NCBI RefSeq assembly: GCF_036568665.1 | Contig: NZ_DATCSD010000077.1 | Location: 1-7,631, forward strand | Direction of reading: 5' to 3' | From: Ohtaekwangia sp036568665 | GTDB taxonomy: Bacteria > Bacteroidota > Bacteroidia > Cytophagales > Cyclobacteriaceae | DNA length: 7,631 nucleotides | Shown here: one piece after another, positions 1 to 6,517 of the stretch | Layout: each line of letters begins with the position of its first letter | Numbering within the stretch: the first letter of the stretch is position 1 | The notes under the pieces: model-generated | Told to the model about the DNA's origin: nothing | What the model saw: only the letters and a program-made list of their open reading frames with translations | Database searches by the model: none | Program-made: the position numbers and the translations under genes

Positions 1-1
1 G

Positions 2-418
2 CGGTATATTAATATTTTCCTGTGGCTCCCCGTGGCTAACATCTTCGGGAGCATTATCGCCAAGATCCAGGAGAACATGCTTCGCATAGACCTGGCCCAG
101 ATCGACCGCTATGGTGATACTTTTTTCAGCGCAGCCGATACTGGCTACCTGATCTTTCTCATCATCGGTATCATTGGATACTTCACCGTGCCATCAGTGG
201 CAAACTATATCGTTCATGCTGGTGGTGCAAACATGCTGCTGCATAAAACGTCCAGTGTTTTATCGAATGCTTCGACCGCAGCGGTTTCTTTAACAACGAC
301 CGGGGCGAAATCCGTGTTGGGAGTGTTTACTTCTTCATCATCACAAAAGACTTCAGGGAATGGTGCAAGACACAGTGATGAGGGCGGCTTCATGCACGAT
401 AAACTTTCCGGAAAGTAA
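2..418 (+). CDS. traJ: Conjugative transposon protein TraJ, 3' part (5' end outside window)
   Basis: The reading frame is open from base 2 to the TAA at 416-418, giving the last 138 residues of a longer protein. The apparent GTG start at 32 is internal, because ten in-frame codons precede it and read like the rest of the family (RYINIFLWLPVANIFGSII). TraJ is the VirB6-like polytopic inner-membrane component of the Bacteroidota transfer channel. The visible part has a hydrophobic entry segment, the conserved-looking stretch KIQENMLRIDLAQI, a transmembrane segment around GYLIFLIIGIIGYF, then the VPSVANYIVHAGGAN motif and a Ser/Thr/Gly-rich cytoplasmic-looking tail. The stop codon directly abuts the traK ATG, so translation is probably coupled. 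Family assignment rests on recalled sequence resemblance and on gene order. Confidence 0.9.
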   Translation, partial: RYINIFLWLPVANIFGSIIAKIQENMLRIDLAQIDRYGDTFFSAADTGYLIFLIIGIIGYFTVPSVANYIVHAGGANMLLHKTSSVLSNASTAAVSLTTTGAKSVLGVFTSSSSQKTSGNGARHSDEGGFMHDKLSGK

Positions 419-1048
419 ATGCTGACGCCTATGTTTGACCAACTCAAAAATATCGACTCCGCGTTTAAGCACATCAGGCTCTTTTCAATCGCCCTGATCG
501 GTGCGTGCATATTTATATGCTGCTATACCGTCTACAAGAGTTTTGTTTTAGTTTCTGAGACGCAGGGCCGCATATATATACTCTCCAATGCAAAGGCGCT
601 CGAAGCTTACTCGGCAGAACGAAAGGATAATATACCGGTGGAAGCGCGGGATCATGTAAAGACCTTTCACCATTACTTCTTTACCCTGGACCCCGATGAC
701 AAAATGATTCACTCGGGAATCACACGTGCCCTATACCTGGCCGACATTTCAGCCAAGCAGCAATATGACAATCTCAAAGAGAACCGGTATTACTCCAATA
801 TCATCTCCGGGAATATCAGCGAGACGATCGATACGGACAGTATACGGATTGATTTAACAGACTATCCCTATTACTTCCGCTATTACTCGAAACAGCGAAT
901 CATCCGCGCTACCTCCATTGTCATAAGAAGCCTGATCACGGAAGGCTATTTACGAAACGTAGCCCGCTCCGATAACAACCCTCACGGCTTCCTGATCGAG
1001 CGATGGAATACCCTTGAGAATAAAGATATCCAAACATTAAACCGATAA
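419..1048 (+). CDS. traK: Conjugative transposon protein TraK
   Basis: A 209-residue protein matching the TraK family of Bacteroidota conjugative transposons, regarded as the VirB8-like bitopic inner-membrane component. A short cytoplasmic N-terminus containing FDQLKNIDSAFKHIRLF leads into one transmembrane helix at about residues 21-39. A soluble periplasmic domain follows, with IYILSNAKALEAYSAERKDN near residue 53, the HHYFFTLDPDD stretch, and a C-terminal block (RYYSKQRIIRATSIVIRSL, then the end GFLIERWNTLENKD). Length is typical of the family. The ATG follows the traJ stop with no gap; an in-frame ATG at 431 (MFDQLKN) is an equally good start and resembles the usual TraK N-terminus. traL begins 9 nt downstream. 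Confidence 0.95.
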   Translation: MLTPMFDQLKNIDSAFKHIRLFSIALIGACIFICCYTVYKSFVLVSETQGRIYILSNAKALEAYSAERKDNIPVEARDHVKTFHHYFFTLDPDDKMIHSGITRALYLADISAKQQYDNLKENRYYSNIISGNISETIDTDSIRIDLTDYPYYFRYYSKQRIIRATSIVIRSLITEGYLRNVARSDNNPHGFLIERWNTLENKDIQTLNR

Positions 1049-1057
1049 TCATTTGCC

Positions 1058-1438
1058 ATGAAAACCATTGAAAGAATAGAGTACTTAAAACGTGCGGTCG
1101 CCAGTAGGCTTAGCCTGGCTGTCAACAGTCTTACGGCAAGGAGTAAACGCCGGCTGTTGCTTACCGCAGGATGCCTGGTCACCTGCATTTGCCTGTTTAT
1201 GATCACAAGCCCCTTTCACAAAAAAAGTAGCGTGATCGTGATTCCCAAAGGAGATATACCAACGACCATCATTCCACCGGAGCCCATGCTATCAGTAGAG
1301 GATTTTCAGCTGCTTCGTGATTTTGAGCAGATCATGGACAGCCTCAAGCTATACGACAACAAGACTTACACGGAAACACTACAAGACCGTAAAGGACTGC
1401 TCGACAGTGTAAAAATGCTGCTGCGGTTGCAGCCATGA
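1058..1438 (+). CDS. traL: TraL-like small conjugative transposon membrane protein
   Basis: A 126-residue protein in the traL position between traK and traM. It has a basic N-terminal cytoplasmic segment (residues 1-32, many Arg/Lys), one hydrophobic helix at about 33-50, a Ser/Lys stretch, then a periplasmic tail containing IPPEPMLSVEDFQLLRDFEQIMDSL. This layout fits the poorly characterised TraL (DUF3989-type) proteins of Bacteroidota elements. Sequence conservation in that family is low, so gene order carries much of the assignment. The protein presumably sits in the inner membrane beside TraK and TraM. The TGA stop overlaps an out-of-frame ATG that opens only a ten-codon frame, which is probably chance. 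Confidence 0.75.
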   Translation: MKTIERIEYLKRAVASRLSLAVNSLTARSKRRLLLTAGCLVTCICLFMITSPFHKKSSVIVIPKGDIPTTIIPPEPMLSVEDFQLLRDFEQIMDSLKLYDNKTYTETLQDRKGLLDSVKMLLRLQP

Positions 1439-1478
1439 ACCAGGAAGCGTCAATAACAAACAATTAAAGATATATACT

Positions 1479-2789
1479 ATGAAAACCCATTCTGAAAAAT
1501 TTCTAAGACAACGCAGATTCTACATGGTATTGCCCGTGCTCGTGCTGCCATTCATCACCATGATATTCTGGGCACTCGGAGGAGGACAAGGTACGCCGGT
1601 AAAAGCAGAACTAATAAAGTCGGGTTTAAACCTCAGCCTCCCCGGTGCCCATTTCGACAAAGAGGATGAGGTGTGGGATAAATTTTCACTCTACGAGCAA
1701 GCCAAACAAGATTCCCAGCGATACGAAGAAGCAAAGCGAAATGATCCCTACTATGTGGTCTCGATGTTGAAGGGTAGTGAATCCCTGGACAGCATTCCCG
1801 GCAAGTCAAAGCTTAACCCTTCTCTCGGCGTAAAAGACAAATATACCCAGATCAACGAGCAGGAGGAATTGATAAACAACAAACTGAGTGAACTGAATCG
1901 CCAGCTTTCACAATCAGAACCCCGGGCTAAACAGGATGACTCAGAAAAACAACTCCCGTCAATAACCCCCGAGCAAGCACCGTCCGACAACAGCGATATC
2001 GGAAGGTTGGAAGCCATGATGCAGATGATGTCTTCTCCGGAAGCAAAAGATCCTGAGATGGAACAGATAGAAGGCGTGCTGGAAAAGATTCTGGATATTC
2101 AGCACCCTGAACGTGTTGCTGATAAAATCCGCGAGGAGAGTATGCAACATCGATCCCAGGTATTCGCTGTGCAGCCGGCAGATCAGGAAGACTATATTTC
2201 CGTGATCGAACCGATACGTCCAGACTCAACTGCTGATCGCATGGTCAGTCGCATAGAGTCATCGATGGTCGGCAACGGCTTCTATGGACTGGATGACTCA
2301 CCTGCCTTACCCGATCAATCGGACAATGCAATCGATGCGGTGGTTCACGACACACAAACGCTGGTTGCAGGGTCTACCGTCCGCTTGCGACTTCTTTCGG
2401 ATGTATACATCAACGGTGTACTGATTCCGAAGGATCAGTTCATATACGGCATTTGCTCCATCAGCGGTGAGCGCCTCACCATAAGTATTAAATCGATCCG
2501 GGATGATCATTCACTTTTCCCGGTATCCCTTAAAGTATTTGATCTCGATGGCCTGGAAGGTATATATATACCGGGTGCAATAACACGCGATGCGGCTAAG
2601 CAAGCCACCAGCCAATCGATCCAGGATATGCAGTTATACTCTATGAATAACTCCCTGGGCGTGCAGGCTGCCACAGCCGGTATAGAAGCCGCTAAAGGTC
2701 TGTTCAGTAAAAAAGCCAAGCTCATCAAGATCACGGTGAAGGCAGGTTACCACATTCTGCTCAAGGACGCAAATCAAAACGGGTCCTGA
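1479..2789 (+). CDS. traM: Conjugative transposon protein TraM (VirB10-like)
   Basis: A 436-residue protein of the TraM family, the VirB10-like scaffold that bridges the inner membrane and outer-membrane complex of the transfer channel. In order: a basic cytoplasmic N-terminus with FLRQRRFYM, one transmembrane helix at about residues 15-33, the GGGQGTP linker, and a long periplasmic region rich in Gln, Ser, Pro and charged residues (about 45-285). From about residue 288 comes a conserved C-terminal domain with VAGSTVRLRLLSDVYINGVL, IPKDQFIYGICSI, IKSIR, LKVFDLDGLEGIYIPG, an Ala/Gln-rich helix and the terminal VKAGYHILLKD motif. This domain order is typical of TraM. The start follows an A/T-rich leader with no Shine-Dalgarno sequence. 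A 14-bp palindrome lies inside the gene at 2559-2572. Confidence 0.96.
   Translation: MKTHSEKFLRQRRFYMVLPVLVLPFITMIFWALGGGQGTPVKAELIKSGLNLSLPGAHFDKEDEVWDKFSLYEQAKQDSQRYEEAKRNDPYYVVSMLKGSESLDSIPGKSKLNPSLGVKDKYTQINEQEELINNKLSELNRQLSQSEPRAKQDDSEKQLPSITPEQAPSDNSDIGRLEAMMQMMSSPEAKDPEMEQIEGVLEKILDIQHPERVADKIREESMQHRSQVFAVQPADQEDYISVIEPIRPDSTADRMVSRIESSMVGNGFYGLDDSPALPDQSDNAIDAVVHDTQTLVAGSTVRLRLLSDVYINGVLIPKDQFIYGICSISGERLTISIKSIRDDHSLFPVSLKVFDLDGLEGIYIPGAITRDAAKQATSQSIQDMQLYSMNNSLGVQAATAGIEAAKGLFSKKAKLIKITVKAGYHILLKDANQNGS
2559..2572. repeat. 14-bp perfect AT-alternating palindrome inside traM, 13 bp shared with traN
   Basis: The sequence GGTATATATATACC is a perfect palindrome within traM, encoding GIYIP through ATA-TAT-ATA codons. 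The first 13 bases recur exactly in traN at 3476-3488, also in the frame Gly-Ile-Tyr-Ile. Alternating TA tracts of 7-10 bases also occur at 572-580, 1470-1476, 4685-4692, 5116-5122 and 5348-5356. No function is known. It may be a codon-choice coincidence or a DNA-level motif. Confidence 0.4.
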
Positions 2790-2853
2790 TATTATTGGAT
2801 TTATAGTCAAACTCAATTTGTAAATAAATTTTTCAACTAAACAATTTAAAGCC

Positions 2854-2955
2854 ATGAAAACACTAGCAATGATCGCCGTAACGGCAAGCATCTTCACCAC
2901 ACTCTATGTGAAATTTCTGATCTGGTTCACCGGCCTGGGAGACCTGCTCCTCTAA
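2854..2955 (+). CDS. 33-residue putative membrane peptide between traM and traN
   Basis: A short ORF (ATG at 2854, TAA at 2953-2955) encodes a 33-residue peptide beginning MKTLAMIAVTASIF and ending FTGLGDLLL. Almost the whole length is hydrophobic with a single Lys at position 2 and another at 20, consistent with one or two short membrane-inserting segments or a signal-like peptide. The start is preceded by an A/T-rich leader (CAACTAAACAATTTAAAGCC) of the kind in front of other genes here, and the ORF fills an otherwise empty gap in a tightly packed operon, which argues for a real gene. No family is recognised. It may be a small accessory subunit of the transfer channel. The chance of a spurious ORF is appreciable at this length. 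Confidence 0.55.
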   Translation: MKTLAMIAVTASIFTTLYVKFLIWFTGLGDLLL

Positions 2956-3016
2956 AACGCAAGATTCCGAAAAGGAGAAGTGACAACTAAAGTAATTACA
3001 CAACACAAAAAAGACT

Positions 3017-3820
3017 ATGAGTATCAGATTGAAAATCCTTTTTGCCTTCCTCGTACTGGGTATAGCAAGAGGCAATGCGCAGAGCTTGCTGGAAATAACG
3101 TTCAACAAGACGTCCAGCATAATCTTTCCGGCTGCTATTACCGCGGTGGATCGTGGCAGCAGAGATATACTCGCTCAGAAAGTGAAAGGCGTGGAGAATG
3201 TTCTTCAGGTGAAGGCCGGCAAGGTTCGGTTTAAGGACACGAACCTCACCGTGATAACTTCGGACGGTATCCTTCATCAGTTCACGGTCCGATATGCGGA
3301 TATACCCGGCACATTTACCACGCGGGCAAGTCCCACTGATGCAAAGACAGACGTCATCTTTGAGCAGGCAAGTACGGACGTGCAACTGGACCGAAGTGCC
3401 AGCTTGATTTTGCAGCATGAGAAGCCGAGCGCTGTGAAGGCTATATCCCGCAGTCAGGTGAAGCTGTCGTTACAGGGTATATATATACAGGACAATACGC
3501 TGTTCTGTCATCTCAAGATCGCCAACCGATCAAATATACCATACCATACGGAGCTACTGCGGTTTTATATCCGAGACAGACAACGCGTGAAGCGCACCGC
3601 CTCGCAGGAGGTTTCCCAACAGCCCATTTTTCATAAGGGAAATACCAGCGTGATTGCCGGCAAGGCTACAGAGGATATAGTTTTCGCGTTGCCCAAATTT
3701 ACCATCCCGGATGCAAAGGTGCTCATCGTCGAACTCATGGAGAAGAATGGTGGCAGGCATCTGCGGCTAACCATCAAGAACCGCACGATTGTGAAGGCTA
3801 AGCTCATTCCCTCGGCTTAG
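3017..3820 (+). CDS. traN: Conjugative transposon protein TraN (VirB9-like, DUF4138)
   Basis: A 267-residue secreted protein of the TraN family, the VirB9-like partner of TraM in the outer-membrane core complex. A signal peptide covers about residues 1-21 (basic IRLK, hydrophobic core, likely cleavage after GNA). The mature protein opens with the family signature ITFNKTSSIIFPAAI, then AVDRGSRDILAQKVKGVENVLQVKAG, a beta-rich N-terminal domain, and a C-terminal domain with LQGIYIQDNTLFCHLKIANR, SNIPY, FYIRDRQRVKRTASQE and FTIPDAKVL. The ATG at 3017 was chosen because it places the signal peptide at the N-terminus. It is the last recognisable tra gene in the window; the usual neighbours traO, traP and traQ do not follow directly. 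Confidence 0.95.
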   Translation: MSIRLKILFAFLVLGIARGNAQSLLEITFNKTSSIIFPAAITAVDRGSRDILAQKVKGVENVLQVKAGKVRFKDTNLTVITSDGILHQFTVRYADIPGTFTTRASPTDAKTDVIFEQASTDVQLDRSASLILQHEKPSAVKAISRSQVKLSLQGIYIQDNTLFCHLKIANRSNIPYHTELLRFYIRDRQRVKRTASQEVSQQPIFHKGNTSVIAGKATEDIVFALPKFTIPDAKVLIVELMEKNGGRHLRLTIKNRTIVKAKLIPSA

Positions 3821-3870
3821 TAGTAATAGCCACACACTAAATAAACTCGTAAACCTTAAATGTTTCAATC

Positions 3871-4671
3871 ATGAACAAGGATAATGCGGATTACCTGAAA
3901 GAGCGTTTGTTTTTTCTTGGCTTTGGTGACAAGCTCAACGAAGAACTTGAAAAAAAGATGAAAGCCGGCGAAGAGCGATTCAAACTTCCGATCACAGCGG
4001 AATTCACCAAAGGTGATAAGAAGGAAATTGTTGAATACTCACTGGACTTCTCAAAGTCCAAACAGAACGATATGTATTTCCTGAATAATTACCGCGCCAT
4101 ATTGGCGAACGCCGAACCCGACAAGGAGAAATCCCAAACCTTCTATGTCAACAAAGGGAAGGGCGTTACAGCAAAGGAAGCATACAACCTGCTGGACGGC
4201 CGCGCTGTACACAAAGACCTAACCAACCGCGAGGGTGAACCCTACAAGGCGTGGCTTCAGTTGACTGGCCCCAAGGATGAGAACGGTAATCAGAAGATTC
4301 AGCAGTTTCATTCGGCCTGGGGCTACAATGTCGAGAAGAGTCTTCACAAACATCCCATTAAAGAACTCGGCGATCAGATCAGTACAGCCGAGCTGGTAAA
4401 ATCCATGGAGAAGGGAAATCTTCAGCCGGTCACCTTTAAGAAGGACGGCAACGAAGTGAAAATGTATGTCGAGGCCAATCCCAGGGAACGCAACGTCAAC
4501 GTCTATAACGAGAAAATGCAAAAGCAATTTCAGGGGGTGAAGGAGCACACCGGTGAATCGAAATCAAAAGGAAAGGACACTGTTCAGGACGATGAGAAGG
4601 AGAAGAAAGAAAAAGTTGATGATGTTGATGCCAGGGAATCAAAAACAAAGGGTCGCAAAATGTCAGCGTAG
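3871..4671 (+). CDS. Conserved Bacteroidota mobile-element protein of unknown function
   Basis: A 266-residue soluble protein with no signal peptide or membrane helix. It resembles a family of hypothetical proteins common in Bacteroidota conjugative elements: the N-terminal pattern DYLKERLFFLGFGDKLNEEL (residues 8-27), NDMYFLNNYRAIL (66-78), GKGVTAKEAYNLLDGRAVHK (96-115), Y-x-AW (125-129), FHSAWGYNVEKSL (146-158), and a C-terminal block KGNLQPVTFKKDGNEVKMYV followed by EANP, which recalls the DUF3945-type repeat. Residues from about 229 on are a charged, low-complexity Lys/Glu/Asp tail, probably disordered. It starts 50 nt after traN and may be co-transcribed with the tra genes. Its role is unknown; a cytoplasmic nucleic-acid or transfer-accessory role would be inference only. 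Confidence 0.85.
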   Translation: MNKDNADYLKERLFFLGFGDKLNEELEKKMKAGEERFKLPITAEFTKGDKKEIVEYSLDFSKSKQNDMYFLNNYRAILANAEPDKEKSQTFYVNKGKGVTAKEAYNLLDGRAVHKDLTNREGEPYKAWLQLTGPKDENGNQKIQQFHSAWGYNVEKSLHKHPIKELGDQISTAELVKSMEKGNLQPVTFKKDGNEVKMYVEANPRERNVNVYNEKMQKQFQGVKEHTGESKSKGKDTVQDDEKEKKEKVDDVDARESKTKGRKMSA

Positions 4672-4741
4672 CGATCATCCATGCTATATATACCGGTGAA
4701 TTTTTAGTGGCATGCCATTCTCTTTGTTACCATGCACGGGC

Positions 4742-4879
4742 TGTAAAATCGACGCAAAGGTAGGGTCAGCTTACTCCGGCGTCAAGGGCGAGACAAGTGT
4801 CGGGGTATTCATCATTGATGGGTACCGACACCCTTGACGCGCGGGAACGCTGACCCTTTTATTTATGCTGAATTTTACA
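4742..4879. repeat. Nested inverted repeat, about 138 bp
   Basis: Several arm pairs are nested around one centre. TGTAAAAT (4742-4749) pairs with ATTTTACA (4872-4879). AGGGTCAGC (4762-4770) pairs with GCTGACCCT (4849-4857). GCGTCAAGGG (4779-4788) pairs with CCCTTGACGC (4831-4840). GTGTCGG (4797-4803) pairs with CCGACAC (4825-4831), sharing one base with the previous arm. The centre is a small palindrome, CATCATTGATG (4810-4820). Spacers between the second and third pairs are exactly 8 nt on both sides. The rest of the gap upstream (4672-4741) holds no gene, only a TATATATA tract running into ACCGGT and a TGGCATGCCA palindrome at 4708-4717. Possible roles are a terminator or attenuator, a regulator or relaxase binding site, or paired ends of a lost mobile element. 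No flanking direct repeat was seen. Confidence 0.85.
4762..4864 (+). terminator. Possible terminator formed by the nested hairpin
   Basis: On the plus strand the closing arm GCTGACCC runs straight into TTTTATTT (4857-4864), and the structure lies after the last co-oriented gene of the tra side. The form fits an intrinsic terminator, but the loop side is far longer than usual and the T tract is interrupted by an A. Confidence 0.35.
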
Positions 4880-4918
4880 CTACATTCCTGTGAAGTGCAT
4901 GGTAAAAATGAGAAAGCC

Positions 4919-5338
4919 ATGCAAACACTAAAGATCAAAACTCACCGGATATCAACCATGTATGGAAGTAACTGCTTCTTCCTGCTGTCAAAAGGATACA
5001 ACGCGGGAAAACCGCTAGAGAAACCATGCCCGAACTGCTTTGTCGTAATCCTAGATTCTCAGGCCGACAAAGAAAAATTGTTTTGGCTTTGTTACTGCCT
5101 GTGGAAATCAAGTAAATATATACCCTTGCTCGTAGGTTCGGCGATTCCTGCCCTTCACATTAAAGAGGTTGAAAAAGAAATAAGGTTAGCGGCATCAAAA
5201 GCGGTAGCCAGGCAGCAGGAATTTCAGAAGCTTGTTCATCAGCTTCAGGCTTTCCACAAGCTGGAAACCCACCTGCATCTTCAACTCAAACTCGTGGCCA
5301 GGATTAAAAGCGAACTGGCTTATGGGTTTCTGAAATAA
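4919..5338 (+). CDS. DUF6943-like protein
   Basis: A 139-residue soluble protein counted from the ATG at 4919. The pattern KIKTH (5-9), then CFFLLSKGYNAGKPLEKPCP and NCF (19-41), FWLCYCLWKSSKYIPLLVGS (55-74) and AIPAL fits what is recalled of DUF6943 proteins in Bacteroidota mobile elements and phages. The C-terminal half (about 82-135) is helical and charged, likely a coiled segment. The longest frame begins at ATG 4865, but that start lies within the right arm of the inverted repeat and adds 18 residues with no resemblance to the family, so 4919 (MQTLKIKTHRI) is preferred. The three Cys in CPNC and the WLCYC stretch do not form an obvious metal site. Function is unknown. Confidence 0.7.
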   Translation: MQTLKIKTHRISTMYGSNCFFLLSKGYNAGKPLEKPCPNCFVVILDSQADKEKLFWLCYCLWKSSKYIPLLVGSAIPALHIKEVEKEIRLAASKAVARQQEFQKLVHQLQAFHKLETHLHLQLKLVARIKSELAYGFLK

Positions 5339-5413
5339 GCAAGCGCCTATATATATCCTTAACATCGCTTTATCCTTTACGAGTCGCGTTGATAATAGCA
5401 AAGTAAAAGAACT

Positions 5414-5640
5414 CTCTCTCATCATTTTTTGCAGCTAAGTTCGGGCTTGTCCGGTGACGACCGTCAAAAGACTACGGCATAAATTCATGGAGCCTTTGGC
5501 CTTTAATGTTTCAGACCAATTTATTCCGTTTCCTTTTGTCTTTTCGTACACGTTGGTTCATTCTGTCAGCGGTGTACGGTCTCCGAAAAGCCCGGTTGAA
5601 GTGAGCATTAAAAAATAATGTTTCACTTAAAGAAAGTTTT
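5414..5640 (+). promoter_or_regulatory. Conserved 227-nt leader, copy 1 (upstream of DUF3560 gene)
   Basis: This non-coding stretch is a diverged copy of 6875-7100. Both begin with CTCTCTCATCATTTT, share blocks around AAGTTCGG, CGGCATAAA, TTTATTCCGT, CCTTTTG, CTTTTCG and TGAGCATTAAAAA, and end with a CATTA/TAATG mini-hairpin exactly 20 nt before an ATG. Possible pairings in this copy are CGGGCTT (5442-5448) with AAGCCCG (5588-5594) as an outer stem, and CTTTTCGTACAC (5540-5551) with GTGTA (5572-5576) plus CGAAAAG (5584-5590) as an inner stem with a bulge. The two stems compete for bases 5588-5590. It is probably a structured 5' leader or promoter. The preceding bases 5339-5413 hold no gene, only a TATATATAT tract at 5348-5356. 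Confidence 0.75.
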
Positions 5641-6447
5641 ATGAAATCAGATTATGAACAGCGCAAGGCTAACCGGATCGAACGTTATCTGGTGCTGGCA
5701 AAAAAGAATGCACAAAAGGCGGAACAACAGTCCGCACAGGCATCCGTGATGGCAAGCGCCATTCCCATGGGACAGCCGATCCTGATTGGACATCACTCCA
5801 AAAAACGAGATCGCAGTTACCGTGAGAAAATTGACAATCTCCAGCGAAAGTCGATTGAATCACAGGCAAAGTCGGATCATTATGCGCACCGCGCTGAATC
5901 AACCATACAAAACGATTCCATCAGCTCAGATGATCCACAAGCCATTGAAAAGCTTCGGGAAAAATTATCTGCGATGGAGAAGAAGCAAGGCATAATGAAA
6001 GCGGCCAACAAGATCATCCAAAACGGGAAATATGATGAGACGATCAAGATTGCCAAGCTGGTTGAAATTGGATTAAACGAACAGGCTGCACGGAAGCTGC
6101 TTGTGCCAATGTGGAACGGAAAAGGTGGATACGAAAGATTCGAGCTTTCCAACAATAGTCAAAATATGACAAGAACACGAAAACGTATCGAGCAATTGGA
6201 GAAGCAGTCAAAGGTTGCCTCGAATGAAATCACTGTCAACGGCATAAGAATCTTTCAAAACATGGAAGCCAATCGCCTTCAGCTTTTCTTTCCCGACAAG
6301 CCCGTGGAAGAAGTTCGCGAGCAATTAAAACGTAGTGGCTTCCGATGGTCGCCACGTGAAGGTGCATGGCAACGACAGGTATCGCGAGCGGCGCAATACG
6401 CAGCGCTGGATATTGTAAAGAGTATCAGGAATGAGGAACAATCATGA
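5641..6447 (+). CDS. DUF3560 domain protein
   Basis: A 268-residue soluble protein matching the DUF3560 family of plasmid and conjugative-element proteins. The N-terminal helix has YEQRKANRIERYLVLAKKNA (5-24) and an Ala/Gln-rich segment. Then come the signature GQPILIGHHSKKRDRSYREK (44-63), the KSIESQAKSDHYAHRAEST helix (70-88), SISSDDPQAIEKLREKL (93-109) and a long coiled region. Residues 197-268 form a distinct small C-terminal domain with ITVNGIRIFQNMEANRLQLF, KPVEEVREQLKRSGFRWSPR and GAWQRQ, a fold often found at the end of DUF3560 proteins. The biochemical role is not established. The gene has its own leader (copy 1) and its own downstream hairpin, so it looks like a self-contained transcription unit. 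Confidence 0.9.
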   Translation: MKSDYEQRKANRIERYLVLAKKNAQKAEQQSAQASVMASAIPMGQPILIGHHSKKRDRSYREKIDNLQRKSIESQAKSDHYAHRAESTIQNDSISSDDPQAIEKLREKLSAMEKKQGIMKAANKIIQNGKYDETIKIAKLVEIGLNEQAARKLLVPMWNGKGGYERFELSNNSQNMTRTRKRIEQLEKQSKVASNEITVNGIRIFQNMEANRLQLFFPDKPVEEVREQLKRSGFRWSPREGAWQRQVSRAAQYAALDIVKSIRNEEQS

Positions 6448-6451
6448 AGTA

Positions 6452-6476
6452 AAGGGGCGCAAGTCCCTTCCTTATT
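6452..6476 (+). terminator. Terminator or attenuator hairpin after the DUF3560 gene
   Basis: AAGGG (6452-6456) pairs with CCCTT (6465-6469) around the loop GCGCAAGT plus one G, followed by CCTTATTTT. It begins 5 nt after the stop codon region. The stem is short and the T tract interrupted, so it may only partly stop transcription into the next gene. Confidence 0.6.
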
Positions 6477-6517
6477 TTCAACTTAATCAATGCAGTAACT
6501 ATTCAAATGAAAACAAT

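Noticed and set aside
1435..1467. Ten-codon frame whose ATG overlaps the traL stop (ATGA)
   Set aside because: The overlap looks like translational coupling, but the product is only ten residues and there is no sign of a decayed longer gene.
1927..2229. 100-codon minus-strand ORF, with neighbours at 1751-2017 and 1959-2150
   Set aside because: All are antisense to the low-complexity middle of traM and overlap each other; no plausible protein.
2980..3234. 84-codon plus-strand ORF overlapping traN
   Set aside because: It lies in another frame of the confidently assigned traN gene and its product looks compositionally random.
2996..3418. 140-codon minus-strand ORF
   Set aside because: It is antisense to traN, with no family resemblance and no leader; a shadow of the real coding strand.
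4219..4548. 109-codon minus-strand ORF with hydrophobic stretches
   Set aside because: It is antisense to the conserved gene at 3871-4671; the hydrophobicity arises from the charged codons opposite.
4762..4857. Complete MITE with target-site duplication
   Set aside because: Terminal arms are present, but the flanking bases (AAAGGT and TTTATT) show no duplicated target.
5394..5404. AATAGCAAAGT, also at 6891-6901
   Set aside because: An exact 11-base match, but it falls just before leader copy 1 and inside copy 2, so it is not in register; probably chance or a small local rearrangement.
6431..6517. N-terminal extension of the 99-residue protein
   Set aside because: It would overlap the end of the DUF3560 gene and cross a hairpin; the family-like start is at 6518.
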